Position numbers and translations under genes: made by a program. Shown one piece after another: positions 1 through 8,658 of a stretch of DNA of 64,000 nucleotides; the stretch's first letter is position 1, and each line of letters opens with the position of its first letter. The notes under the pieces are model-generated. The model was not told where the DNA came from, did no database searches, and saw only the letters and a list, made by a program, of their open reading frames with translations. The DNA is from an uncultured Eubacterium sp. (GTDB lineage Bacteria > Bacillota > Clostridia > Lachnospirales > Lachnospiraceae). Location of the stretch: positions 62,001 to 126,000 of the forward strand of contig CAJTZX010000001.1 in assembly GCA_910584345.1 (NCBI GenBank). Reading direction: 5' to 3'.

Positions 1-787
1 TATTTTTAGCATAAGCAAGTATTGATATGAGATTATTTTTCATATTATGCTTTTCATCCCTTAACTTCATTGTTGCCATTTCTTGTTCTTTCTGATGATG
101 CTCGCACAACTCCAATTGCTTTTCATAAACAGATGTTATTCGTCTTAATTGCAAATCATCAGCCAGATTCATATAAATATAAAATATGAGTACATTCATT
201 CCCAGCAAAATAATCACAGTAAACGCTGAATCGTATCGGGCATATTCATCATCCACAGTAAGACTAAGCATAAATATATTATTCATGATATAAATGCTTC
301 CTATCGGAACCAACACAAGCATTATGCTATATCTAACAGGCATCTCTTTAATTTCATCAACGGTAAATACTTTTTTTAACGCAATAATTACAATAAAAAA
401 GAACATTTTAGAAATAAAGGAGCCTACAGGCTGAACCATGGCATATTTTTCACAATAAATCACCAATATGTAATTACATAAAGTTTCCATTAACATCCAT
501 ATAGCGTTGAACACAATCACAAAAACAAGCTTATTCCAATACACCCCTTCATAAGCTATTATAGCTGCCAAAAAAGATATAACAATCGTAACAGCAATAT
601 TACCATATGCAGGAAAACAAACAAATATTGGTATTATAAACTGCCACATTGCAAAAACCGCCAGTCCGGTTACAAACAAAAATCCTTTCTTTTTCCTTTC
701 AAAAAATATATCAAAATAACTAAGAAACAAATATACCGCAAATCCGCTTAAGAATACATACCTCCCAGATGATAGTAATTTATACAT
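1..787 (-). CDS. GHKL-type sensor histidine kinase, N-terminal part (cut by window edge)
   Basis: Partial gene that runs off the left edge. From an ATG at 787 (a second ATG is at 793) the frame stays open to base 1, about 262 residues. The first ~190 residues are a run of hydrophobic segments consistent with six or so membrane helices. They are followed by a charged helix with the motif LRDEKHNMKNNL, which matches the H-box of AgrC/ComD-like (HPK10) kinases, the probable phosphorylated residue being the histidine in KHNMKN. The ATP-binding domain lies outside the window. The start overlaps the end of the LytTR response regulator, so the two are translationally coupled and are probably cognate partners. 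Peptide sensing is typical of this family; the actual ligand cannot be read here. Confidence 0.8.
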   Translation of the reverse strand, partial: MYKLLSSGRYVFLSGFAVYLFLSYFDIFFERKKKGFLFVTGLAVFAMWQFIIPIFVCFPAYGNIAVTIVISFLAAIIAYEGVYWNKLVFVIVFNAIWMLMETLCNYILVIYCEKYAMVQPVGSFISKMFFFIVIIALKKVFTVDEIKEMPVRYSIMLVLVPIGSIYIMNNIFMLSLTVDDEYARYDSAFTVIILLGMNVLIFYIYMNLADDLQLRRITSVYEKQLELCEHHQKEQEMATMKLRDEKHNMKNNLISILAYAKN

Positions 788-1508
788 CCACATAAAATGT
801 ATCCTCCATCGAACAATACTGCTCACTGATCAGCTTTCTTCTATCTTCACTGATTGAAATCTGCTTTCCATTGTCCACTACTACAAAATTATATGTCAGA
901 CCTTTTACATGCTTATAATTTACAAGATAAGACTGATGAACACGTAAGAATGGTACCTTGCAATCTTTTAAACTGTTTTCAATCTCATTTAATTTTGCAT
1001 ATAGTTCAAAAATTTCCTCTTCTGTTACAATATAAACTTTTCTCTTTTTACTCTCAAAATACAATATATCCCGGACTGCTACTTTATGATTCATCCTTTG
1101 AAAACTATATCGAAAATAAAAATCTCTATTGTTTATATCCTCACAAGCCGCCTTAAAACATTCTTCCATTTGCCCTTCACTTACCGGCTTTACTAAAAAT
1201 TGAAATGGATGTACTGCAAAAGACTCCCTCATATGATTTTCATAACTGGTTACATAAATGATTAAAACATTTTTGTCATACATTCGAATCCTAGTAGCTG
1301 CTGTAATACCATTTTCTTTTTCCATTTCAATATCTAGATAAATAATATCAAATCCACTTCCCTTTGTTACAGCATCTACCACACTTTCGCCATCCCAAAA
1401 TACTTCTATGTCAACATCTACAAAATTTCGCTTCGCAATGCTTTGAATAAGCATTTCCATACTTCCAGTAATTTGGATATCATCGTCACAAATTGCTATG
1501 TTCAGCAT
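780..1508 (-). CDS. LytTR-family response regulator (AgrA/VirR-like)
   Basis: About 242 residues from an ATG at 1508; an in-frame TTG nine bases earlier is a weaker start, and AGAGAG lies upstream. The receiver domain covers the first ~120 residues, with an acidic DDD cluster near residue 9 and the phospho-acceptor aspartate in IIYLDIEME near residue 59. The C-terminal ~100 residues are a LytTR DNA-binding domain, shown by FLRVHQSYLVNYKHV and the preceding YFES segment. LytTR proteins normally bind pairs of direct repeats upstream of peptide, bacteriocin or virulence genes. The gene sits between an XRE regulator and a GHKL kinase. Its targets are unknown; the RiPP cluster 1-10 kb away is a candidate by position only. 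Confidence 0.92.
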   Translation of the reverse strand: MLNIAICDDDIQITGSMEMLIQSIAKRNFVDVDIEVFWDGESVVDAVTKGSGFDIIYLDIEMEKENGITAATRIRMYDKNVLIIYVTSYENHMRESFAVHPFQFLVKPVSEGQMEECFKAACEDINNRDFYFRYSFQRMNHKVAVRDILYFESKKRKVYIVTEEEIFELYAKLNEIENSLKDCKVPFLRVHQSYLVNYKHVKGLTYNFVVVDNGKQISISEDRRKLISEQYCSMEDTFYVDV

Positions 1509-1513
1509 CTTTA

Positions 1514-1891
1514 TCAACTCTCTTCTGTATTTTTACTATCTTTTTTATGCTTTTCTCGTGTTTTCTTAATTACTTGCATAATCGACCACATCATTTCCCG
1601 ATCATATGGATCAAGATTTTTATATGTTTCAACCAAATCGTAATATTCATCTAACGTTTCACTCATTCTCATTTGCCCCTTTAAATCTCTTTTTGCATCT
1701 GAAATTCCCAACAAATAATCTGTTGTTACATTAAAATATAACGCTATTTTTTTTAGGATATCAACTTTAATCAATGTAACATCCCTCTCATACTTACTAA
1801 GCAACTGCTGTGTTATTCCCAATTCTGTTGCCAAAATCTCCTGTATTAGTCCCCTATTTTCTCGAAGCTGTTTGATTCGACTCTCCATCAT
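1514..1891 (-). CDS. XRE-family transcriptional regulator
   Basis: A 125-residue protein. Residues ~5-62 form a Cro/CI-type helix-turn-helix (IKQLRENRGLIQEILATELG, then QQLLSKYERD and TTDYLLGIS). The rest is a charged helical tail, ending in a lysine/serine-rich stretch. It is the first gene of a three-gene operon with the LytTR regulator (start six bases after this stop) and the membrane kinase. An AGAGG ribosome site precedes two adjacent ATG codons. Single-domain regulators of this size often control peptide-signalling or mobile loci, but no operator was identified. Confidence 0.88.
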   Translation of the reverse strand: MMESRIKQLRENRGLIQEILATELGITQQLLSKYERDVTLIKVDILKKIALYFNVTTDYLLGISDAKRDLKGQMRMSETLDEYYDLVETYKNLDPYDREMMWSIMQVIKKTREKHKKDSKNTEES

Positions 1892-1992
1892 TGATTACCT
1901 CTTATGCATATTGTAGTTCTATGCTACCTTAATTTTTTTATTATGATACAAATAATAATAGTAATCAATTACGCAAATATGTCAAATATAAT

Positions 1993-2020
1993 GACGAGCA
2001 GCACATATGCACTGCTCGTC
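1993..2020 (-). terminator. Hairpin after the DUF6973 gene
   Basis: Inverted repeat with a 9-bp perfect stem (GACGAGCAG / CTGCTCGTC) a few bases past the stop codon at 2023. The U-tract on the minus strand is weak (ATTATATTTG), so termination may be partial. It separates the secreted protein gene from the XRE operon. Confidence 0.55.
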
Positions 2021-2022
2021 TC

Positions 2023-2685
2023 CTATTCATGTATCCATATAAACTTTGTCTTTGCAGAATAAACTTCTTGATAAACAATATCTCCCATTTCTTCTTCTGA
2101 AACTTCTACATGCAACTCGCCTATTTCCCTTCCAACCTCATTGTTATGTAAATCCATGTCCCGATGTAACGTCTTTGGATAACCATCTGATTCATTACCT
2201 GTGACAAGATTATCTTCATGTGCAGTAGCAAACAGTTCCGCTTTCTCCTTTCCAATCAAAACTGTCATCTCTGCATTCCAAATTCCGTGGCGAAAAGCAT
2301 CACTCCTGTCTCCCAAGCCATTTATTCCAAATTTAACTTCCGTCTGTGCAAACGCAATATTCTTAGCTTTATTGACTTTTAGCGCATCAAAAGGATAACG
2401 AATACATAATTTCTTTTCTGAGTCCGTAAGCATATTCCAAATTTCTATTACCCCTTTTTCAACTCCTCGATACTGTTCGTCCATCACAGCCAAAACCATG
2501 TCTTCTGTATACTCCGGATGTAAACTCAAAATGTCCTGTATTTCCATTAATATCTTTTCAAACTCATCTTGTTCGACACAAACAAAATCATTATCCTGAA
2601 AATCGTTTTTTCCTGCCAGTACTGATACAGGAAAACCAATGAACAATACCAAAAAATAGCTTAATAATTTTAATACTCTTTTCAT
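2023..2685 (-). CDS. Secreted DUF6973-type protein
   Basis: A 220-residue protein with an N-terminal signal peptide (MKRVLKLLSYFLVLFIGFPVSVLAG), so it is exported. The C-terminal half carries the block RSDAFRHGIWNAEM (~128-140), TAHEDN (~155-159) and MDLHNNEVGREIG (~177-189). I recognise this pattern as a DUF6973 domain. Three spaced histidines (about 133, 156 and 180) look like a metal site of a hydrolase; that is inference. The ribosome site is AGAGGGG. It follows the RiPP cluster on the same strand with a 139-bp gap, so it could be a distal member or a separate unit. No activity is established from sequence. Confidence 0.7.
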   Translation of the reverse strand: MKRVLKLLSYFLVLFIGFPVSVLAGKNDFQDNDFVCVEQDEFEKILMEIQDILSLHPEYTEDMVLAVMDEQYRGVEKGVIEIWNMLTDSEKKLCIRYPFDALKVNKAKNIAFAQTEVKFGINGLGDRSDAFRHGIWNAEMTVLIGKEKAELFATAHEDNLVTGNESDGYPKTLHRDMDLHNNEVGREIGELHVEVSEEEMGDIVYQEVYSAKTKFIWIHE

Positions 2686-2824
2686 ATGCCCCTCTTCTCT
2701 TTCTTTTTATACTTTATCAATCAAATTTATTTTCATTTGTTAGTATACATTCAATATATAATATTCATTTTTGAATAAATCTGTCACAAACGATGTTATA
2801 AAAATATAAATACGACTTACATTT

Positions 2825-4135
2825 TTATTTTTCATTAAGATAATTTTTTAAATAATTTGGATTTTCTTTTTGTATATAATAATAAAGATATAATGTTAAT
2901 TTGACCATATGCCGTCGAATACTGCAAATAAAATTATCATTTTCTTCCGCATTATTTAATACTTCTGCTAAACATTTGCCACCACAAATATATCTAATCC
3001 AACAATTTGAACATTCTTCAAGAACACTAGTATTTTTTCTCATATTATCAATTTTTTCTTCATTTATTCCAGAATATATATTTCCTATTTCATATTCTTC
3101 ATACATCAATACATCACATGGATAAATAGTCCCTTCCGGAGAAAATGCATATAATCCATCCAGCACGTTACACTTGTGAATTCGTGGAATTCTACAATGA
3201 ATCCTTTTAATATCATCTGTAAGAGGATGACAATTTATTACTTTATCATTATCAATACATTTCAATATATAATTTGTTAAAATATCAAATTGATCTTTTA
3301 ACAAATTAATATCCGCTTGCTCAAATTTAAATTCTGGCATATTGGACTTGACAAAATCCAAATGTACATGATAAAAACCTTCCTTGTATAACTGAATAGC
3401 AGTTTCTGCGAACTTTTTGTTAAATGGCGTTACTGTAATATGTACTGCTCTTTTCTTATTTGAATTTAGAAATAATTTTTTCTTTTCTTTTAGAATTTCA
3501 AACTGAGACAATTTATCGTCAGCCATACTGCGCAAATGATCGTTAATGTTTTTATCACAACTATCCTGACTGACCATAGCTACAACATCATATGAATCTA
3601 ATAACTGCAAATTTGCTTCATCAATCAGTGTACCATTTGTCGTCGTTGCAAATCTCACCTTAACCTTTTTCTCCTGAGCCTTTTTTCTACAATACTTTAA
3701 TATATACTCAAAAATCGGCATATTCAGCATAGGTTCTCCGCCTATTACAACAACAGAAAGCATATTTTCCTTTATGTTTTGAAATGCATATTCGATAATC
3801 AATTTAGCTTGACTTTCCGTCATGACATTATTTTTATGATGAGTACCGTTATCCGCAAAACAATATTTACACCGCATATTACATGCATTTATCATATTAA
3901 TTTGAATGCTGTTAATTTGATTACTAAAAGGTTTTACTTGCTGTAAACACTTTTGTGTTTGTTTTTCAATTTCGACTAAATGCTTTACATCATCTGTTAA
4001 ATTATCATCTTCACTCATAAAACCAGTTTTTATTATCTCCTCGATATTTTTATTACTTTCAAATAACATCATTGATGTAGGAAAAAACATAAATCTTCTT
4101 CCCATAATCTCAAATATTTCATAAAACTTGTTCAT
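2825..4135 (-). CDS. Radical SAM/SPASM peptide-maturase-like protein (third in cluster)
   Basis: A 436-residue protein. The radical SAM 4Fe-4S motif CNMRCKYC is at ~85-92, followed by FADNG. A GGEPMLN motif follows further on. The C-terminal SPASM region has several cysteines ending in CSNCWIRYICGGKC, which bind auxiliary clusters in this family. Proteins of this architecture modify ribosomally made peptides, for example by thioether formation. It is shorter than the two other radical SAM proteins here and lacks their N-terminal leader-recognition region in obvious form, so it may act on a different residue or in a different step. Last gene of the run, 20 bp after the M16 peptidase; ribosome site GAGGAAAAG. 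Confidence 0.88.
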   Translation of the reverse strand: MNKFYEIFEIMGRRFMFFPTSMMLFESNKNIEEIIKTGFMSEDDNLTDDVKHLVEIEKQTQKCLQQVKPFSNQINSIQINMINACNMRCKYCFADNGTHHKNNVMTESQAKLIIEYAFQNIKENMLSVVVIGGEPMLNMPIFEYILKYCRKKAQEKKVKVRFATTTNGTLIDEANLQLLDSYDVVAMVSQDSCDKNINDHLRSMADDKLSQFEILKEKKKLFLNSNKKRAVHITVTPFNKKFAETAIQLYKEGFYHVHLDFVKSNMPEFKFEQADINLLKDQFDILTNYILKCIDNDKVINCHPLTDDIKRIHCRIPRIHKCNVLDGLYAFSPEGTIYPCDVLMYEEYEIGNIYSGINEEKIDNMRKNTSVLEECSNCWIRYICGGKCLAEVLNNAEENDNFICSIRRHMVKLTLYLYYYIQKENPNYLKNYLNEK

Positions 4136-4155
4136 AACTTTTCCTCACTTTTTAA

Positions 4156-6867
4156 TTATATAGGTAATTTTTTTATCATCGAGAATAATTCACATTTAGT
4201 TCTAATCATTTCCTCATCTCCAAAAACGCAAAGACAATCCTGATTTAACACATCCTCAATAAAACCTATAAAATAATTAAATTCTTTTGTTGATGCCCTC
4301 ATAATGGAGATAATTTGATCTTCTATATACTCCCAGGTTACATTTTTCATTCTTTTAATTGTATTATTATCATTTGAATTATTAATAACAAAATCCTCTA
4401 AGTACCTTTGCACAGCGTCTTTTTTTAAATTATCTATATCTTGTTCACTTACCAATAAAGATTTAAGAAACGACGGCAACTCTCTAAATCTATCTAAAGT
4501 TGCTGAAATACCTGGATCATTCATTGACTCAAAAAGCAACGTTCCATCCGAATAATGCCGCATAAAAGAATGATAAGCTCCAAGTTCATGCCTTATTCTT
4601 TTCCAAAAATATTCTACATTAATAAAGTATGAAAACAACACAGTTAAACCTGTATTCCAGTTTTCTAAGCGCTTATAGTTTCCACCCTTTGCAATATGCT
4701 GATTGGTCATTGGCATAATAAATCCCTCGCTTTTATTCAATAGTTTTAGTGCATGTGGATAAACAAATGACTCTTCATGACAGTCTGATTGATCTATAAA
4801 CAATGTTATTTCATTTTCTAATTTAGAATCAGAATATACAGTCAAATATGCCGGAAAGGAAAAAATCTTTCGTAAACTATCGGCTATAATTTGGATATCT
4901 TCAGTATATTTACCTTTCGATATCTGAAAAATGTTTTCATACATAAATATTCCTAATGTGGCTTCTTCTATAATTCCAACTTTAGAGCACATAGCTTTAA
5001 ATCTTCTATGTAATAATATGTCCGGACTTAGATATATCTGTTTCTCAAATGTCTTTCGAAATTTTTTCCATTCATCAGTAATTTCATTTCCAATATCATT
5101 TTTATATGAAAATAAATTATTAATAAAATTTAATAATCTTTTTTCTTCTCCTTGAAGTATCTTCCCAACTATCAAAAGTTTTACTTTAACATCATCTGGA
5201 TTAAAATTATCTTCACAGCCAATAACATGCATATTTACTAAACCTTCAAATTTCTTAATATAATTGTATTCCTTAGTCTCATACGCTTTTTTTATTATTG
5301 TTTTTATAATCCACTGTACATTAGAAAGATCACTATTTTTATTGATCAAGCAACTGATATCGTAATATAGATATAAGTAAGTAAATCCATCGTGCTTGTC
5401 ATTTGAATATATGTATACTACTTTATTTTTATAATTTTTTACTATACCTTTCTCTGTCCATATTTTTTCTGCCTGTCTAATAATGTTTTGATTTTCCTTA
5501 TTTTCCATCGGTTTAGCTACGAAAATCGTTCTATTTTTCATTCGTTTACTATTACTTCTTAATATTATTTCTTTATTATACTTTTCTCGTTGTTTGATTT
5601 TCAAATTATCTTCTGGTTTTATTATCACGATTCCTTTCATTCTATCTTCTATCATAAATTCTTTCCAGCAAATATTTTTTGAATTCATACTTGTAACAAA
5701 CTGTATGATGTCCATATCATATACAAATATTTCAGTAATCCATCTTATCCATACTTTAATAGAGCAACTATTCATCATAAAATTATTATTTATTTTAATT
5801 TTATGATTTAGGAATTTTAATAACCTGTTATAAAAACAGTAAATTTCTTCGGTTTTACATAAAGCTATCGCAAAACCTATATATGGGGTTCGTATTCCTA
5901 AGTTCATAATCATCTTCCCACTTCCCATATATTCTTTCAATTCACTCCGATAAACCATATTTCTAATGTAATTATAAAACAAATATTTTTGTATAGTAGT
6001 CGGTTTATCTATCCGATAATTCACTGAAAACATATACCTGTTACTTAAATTAGGTGAAGATACTTCTACTATATTAACACCTTCATTAACAAAACATTTT
6101 TCATTAATTCCCAGTCCTACCGTTTCCGTTGTAAATTTTGTACCTATTTCCTCCTTGCACTTTTTAAATTGAGAAAGAATTCCTTCTAACCTTTTTAAAT
6201 ACATGTCCAAATCTTCATTTAAGGCAATCACCAAGTGACTGTTACAAAATCTATAATATATTTTATGATAATTTAATGTCTCATCATATGTCAGTTTTCC
6301 AATTCCTTTGGGGGTTCCACCCGAAATAAATCCACTTATGCCAATAGAATACGGAATAACCCTATTTAGCAAAGAATACGGTTCCTCCAGTGCTTTCTTC
6401 ATTTCATTTGGAACAATACCGATTTTTCTTTTGATTCTATCATTTTGCATATAATCCCGATATGTCTCTGTATAAAATATATCAGATTGACTATATACAG
6501 ATGGTCTATAAACACATTTTAATGTCCATTCCAGCAGAAAATCAAATGCAACTCTATCTCTGCAACCACATTCATATACAGTCCTGTCTAACAATGTATA
6601 AAAGTTATACCTGCAAGCCGAACTTTCTATATAATTCCAAGCACTAGGATTGCTTAATATATCTTCCCCTATACAATGTTCCACAATATGGCTTGTCCCT
6701 TTATTGCTATAAACCGGTGTTTTTATATTTAAAGAAAAATCATATATATTTTTTTCCAGTCTTTTTATATACAAAATATTTAAACCAATTTGATTATTGC
6801 GTACAGTATAAATAGTCTCCCCACTGGCACAGTCTGTTGTATTAATAATAGTCCATGTATCACTCAC
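4156..6867 (-). CDS. M16C-type (insulinase/PreP-like) zinc metallopeptidase
   Basis: About 903 residues from a GTG at 6867, which has GGAGG eight bases upstream inside the previous gene; an ATG at 6882 in the same frame has no ribosome site. The inverted zinc motif HIVEH is at ~60-64 and is followed by NPSAWNYIESSACRYNFYT and a conserved VYECGC segment. This is the layout of M16C peptidases such as presequence protease: one active N-terminal domain plus an inactive C-terminal half. No signal peptide is seen, so it should be cytoplasmic. It overlaps the ABC gene by eight bases. The ABC protein lacks a C39 peptidase domain, so this enzyme is the best candidate for leader removal or degradation of the modified peptide. 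That role is inferred. Confidence 0.85.
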   Translation of the reverse strand: MSDTWTIINTTDCASGETIYTVRNNQIGLNILYIKRLEKNIYDFSLNIKTPVYSNKGTSHIVEHCIGEDILSNPSAWNYIESSACRYNFYTLLDRTVYECGCRDRVAFDFLLEWTLKCVYRPSVYSQSDIFYTETYRDYMQNDRIKRKIGIVPNEMKKALEEPYSLLNRVIPYSIGISGFISGGTPKGIGKLTYDETLNYHKIYYRFCNSHLVIALNEDLDMYLKRLEGILSQFKKCKEEIGTKFTTETVGLGINEKCFVNEGVNIVEVSSPNLSNRYMFSVNYRIDKPTTIQKYLFYNYIRNMVYRSELKEYMGSGKMIMNLGIRTPYIGFAIALCKTEEIYCFYNRLLKFLNHKIKINNNFMMNSCSIKVWIRWITEIFVYDMDIIQFVTSMNSKNICWKEFMIEDRMKGIVIIKPEDNLKIKQREKYNKEIILRSNSKRMKNRTIFVAKPMENKENQNIIRQAEKIWTEKGIVKNYKNKVVYIYSNDKHDGFTYLYLYYDISCLINKNSDLSNVQWIIKTIIKKAYETKEYNYIKKFEGLVNMHVIGCEDNFNPDDVKVKLLIVGKILQGEEKRLLNFINNLFSYKNDIGNEITDEWKKFRKTFEKQIYLSPDILLHRRFKAMCSKVGIIEEATLGIFMYENIFQISKGKYTEDIQIIADSLRKIFSFPAYLTVYSDSKLENEITLFIDQSDCHEESFVYPHALKLLNKSEGFIMPMTNQHIAKGGNYKRLENWNTGLTVLFSYFINVEYFWKRIRHELGAYHSFMRHYSDGTLLFESMNDPGISATLDRFRELPSFLKSLLVSEQDIDNLKKDAVQRYLEDFVINNSNDNNTIKRMKNVTWEYIEDQIISIMRASTKEFNYFIGFIEDVLNQDCLCVFGDEEMIRTKCELFSMIKKLPI

Positions 6868-8557
6868 TTCGATTACCTCCATACATTATACTGAACAAAC
6901 TATAAAAATACCCTTTTTTATCTATCAATTGATCAAAAGTTCCAGCTTCTATTAATTGTCCATCTTTAATTGCTAAAATACAATCATATTTTTTTAGATT
7001 TTCCTTAATAAATTTATGCGTTACAACAATGATCGTAAGGTCAGGAATATCAAGAAGCATATTTTCTATGCAAAAAGAATTTCCCATATCTAAAGCAGAA
7101 GTTGCTTCATCAAATAATAAGAGCTGTGCATTTTTAATTAGTGCCCTTGCTATTGCTATTCTTTGTTTCTCTCCACCCGATAAATATTCACCATTCTCTC
7201 CTGCCATTCCTTTAAGTCCCTTTGTTCTAATTAAATTTTCTAACCCAACAATCTTCATAATCCTGACAACATCTGTTTCACAAATATTATTATCAAATAA
7301 TGTAATATTATTTTTAATCGTATCATCAAATACAAAAACATTTTGATGAATGATAGAAACAAGTTTATTTAACGCTTTCGTATCAATTGTATTAATATCT
7401 ATACCATCTAAAGTTATCCTCCCACTAAAACCATCTAAACTTCCATTTATAATCTGCAATAACGTAGATTTGCCGCCACCACTATTACCAACAATAACAT
7501 ATTTTTTATTTTTTTTAAAACTATATCCTATGTTCTTTAGAACATTTGTTTGTCCATCATAGGAATAACTTACATCCTTTAGACATATTTCTTTATTAAT
7601 GCCTGTAATTACTTTAAAACCGTTTGATCCCTTTTTACTATAATTGCTGATTAAATTATTTATAATTGGCGTATTCGTTTTTATCTTATTTATATAAATA
7701 CCTATAGTATTAATTGGATTGATAATGAAATCTAACAGCTGCATTGCTGCAATAGCAGCCCCAATCGTTAAACTTCCTTGTATCACATAGATTCCAACTA
7801 TTATTAAAACTAAGCAGATTGTAAAATAATTAATTGTCGAGGATACTGCAGATAAATAAGCATTGAATCTATACATTTTATATTTTGTATTTTCCGCTCG
7901 CACATTTGCATTTTCAAATTCACAAATAACTTTTTTTTCAAGGCTATAACTTTTTATCAGCTCAAATCCGGAAAATATATCCTTGATTTTAATCGTAAAT
8001 GCACTCAAACTTTTTGAATACTCTTCTTTAAGAATTTTCAATCTTCTTCCAAATAATATTGGCGCTGCTAAAACTAAAATTCCGATGCCAATAGCTATTA
8101 CAGATAAACTTTTATTAAGAACTGTTATACTAATACAGCCTAAGACAAAATTAAATACTATAGTTAACAAAGAAAAAAAACTTTCCAGGTATTCTTTTTC
8201 GATAATATTGATATCATTTGTTATATATGAAATATATTCGGCTATATTTTTATTCCTAAATTTATTTGTATCCTTTGAAATAATTTCTACAAACAAATCA
8301 TATTTTAATTGTATTAATATGTTTTTAATGCATTTTCTTACAATAATTGAATTAAAACATTTTGCTACTGCATATACGAGCATAAAGAACATGCATCCCA
8401 ACCCAATCCACAACAAATTTCCAATATCGCCCTCTGTCGATGCATTGATTATAAATTGCAATACAAAAGCCACCCCAACATCCAGACATGAAGAAATAAT
8501 CGTAGAAAAAATTGAGATTGTAAATATTCCTTTATTTTTAATAAAGTATTTTTTCAC
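6860..8557 (-). CDS. ABC exporter, fused membrane and ATPase domains
   Basis: About 565 residues. A GTG start at 8557 with AAGAAGGGA upstream is favoured; an ATG at 8605 in the same frame has no ribosome site. The N-terminal ~300 residues form an ABC type-1 exporter membrane domain with about six helices. The C-terminal ATPase has Walker A GNSGGGKSTLL, signature LSGGEKQRIAIARAL, Walker B LLLFDEATSALD and a VVTHK switch. It works as a homodimer. There is no N-terminal C39 protease domain, unlike many bacteriocin exporters. It lies between the radical SAM genes and the M16 peptidase, so export of the modified peptide is the likely job. Confidence 0.9.
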   Translation of the reverse strand: MKKYFIKNKGIFTISIFSTIISSCLDVGVAFVLQFIINASTEGDIGNLLWIGLGCMFFMLVYAVAKCFNSIIVRKCIKNILIQLKYDLFVEIISKDTNKFRNKNIAEYISYITNDINIIEKEYLESFFSLLTIVFNFVLGCISITVLNKSLSVIAIGIGILVLAAPILFGRRLKILKEEYSKSLSAFTIKIKDIFSGFELIKSYSLEKKVICEFENANVRAENTKYKMYRFNAYLSAVSSTINYFTICLVLIIVGIYVIQGSLTIGAAIAAMQLLDFIINPINTIGIYINKIKTNTPIINNLISNYSKKGSNGFKVITGINKEICLKDVSYSYDGQTNVLKNIGYSFKKNKKYVIVGNSGGGKSTLLQIINGSLDGFSGRITLDGIDINTIDTKALNKLVSIIHQNVFVFDDTIKNNITLFDNNICETDVVRIMKIVGLENLIRTKGLKGMAGENGEYLSGGEKQRIAIARALIKNAQLLLFDEATSALDMGNSFCIENMLLDIPDLTIIVVTHKFIKENLKKYDCILAIKDGQLIEAGTFDQLIDKKGYFYSLFSIMYGGNRSE

Positions 8558-8658
8558 AAAATTACAGTCCCTTCTTAAAATGATAAATAAACGATAACAA
8601 TCCATACAATACTATTATTATTCTCAGGATTAAATTATCGCTTATTTATATCTCATAT

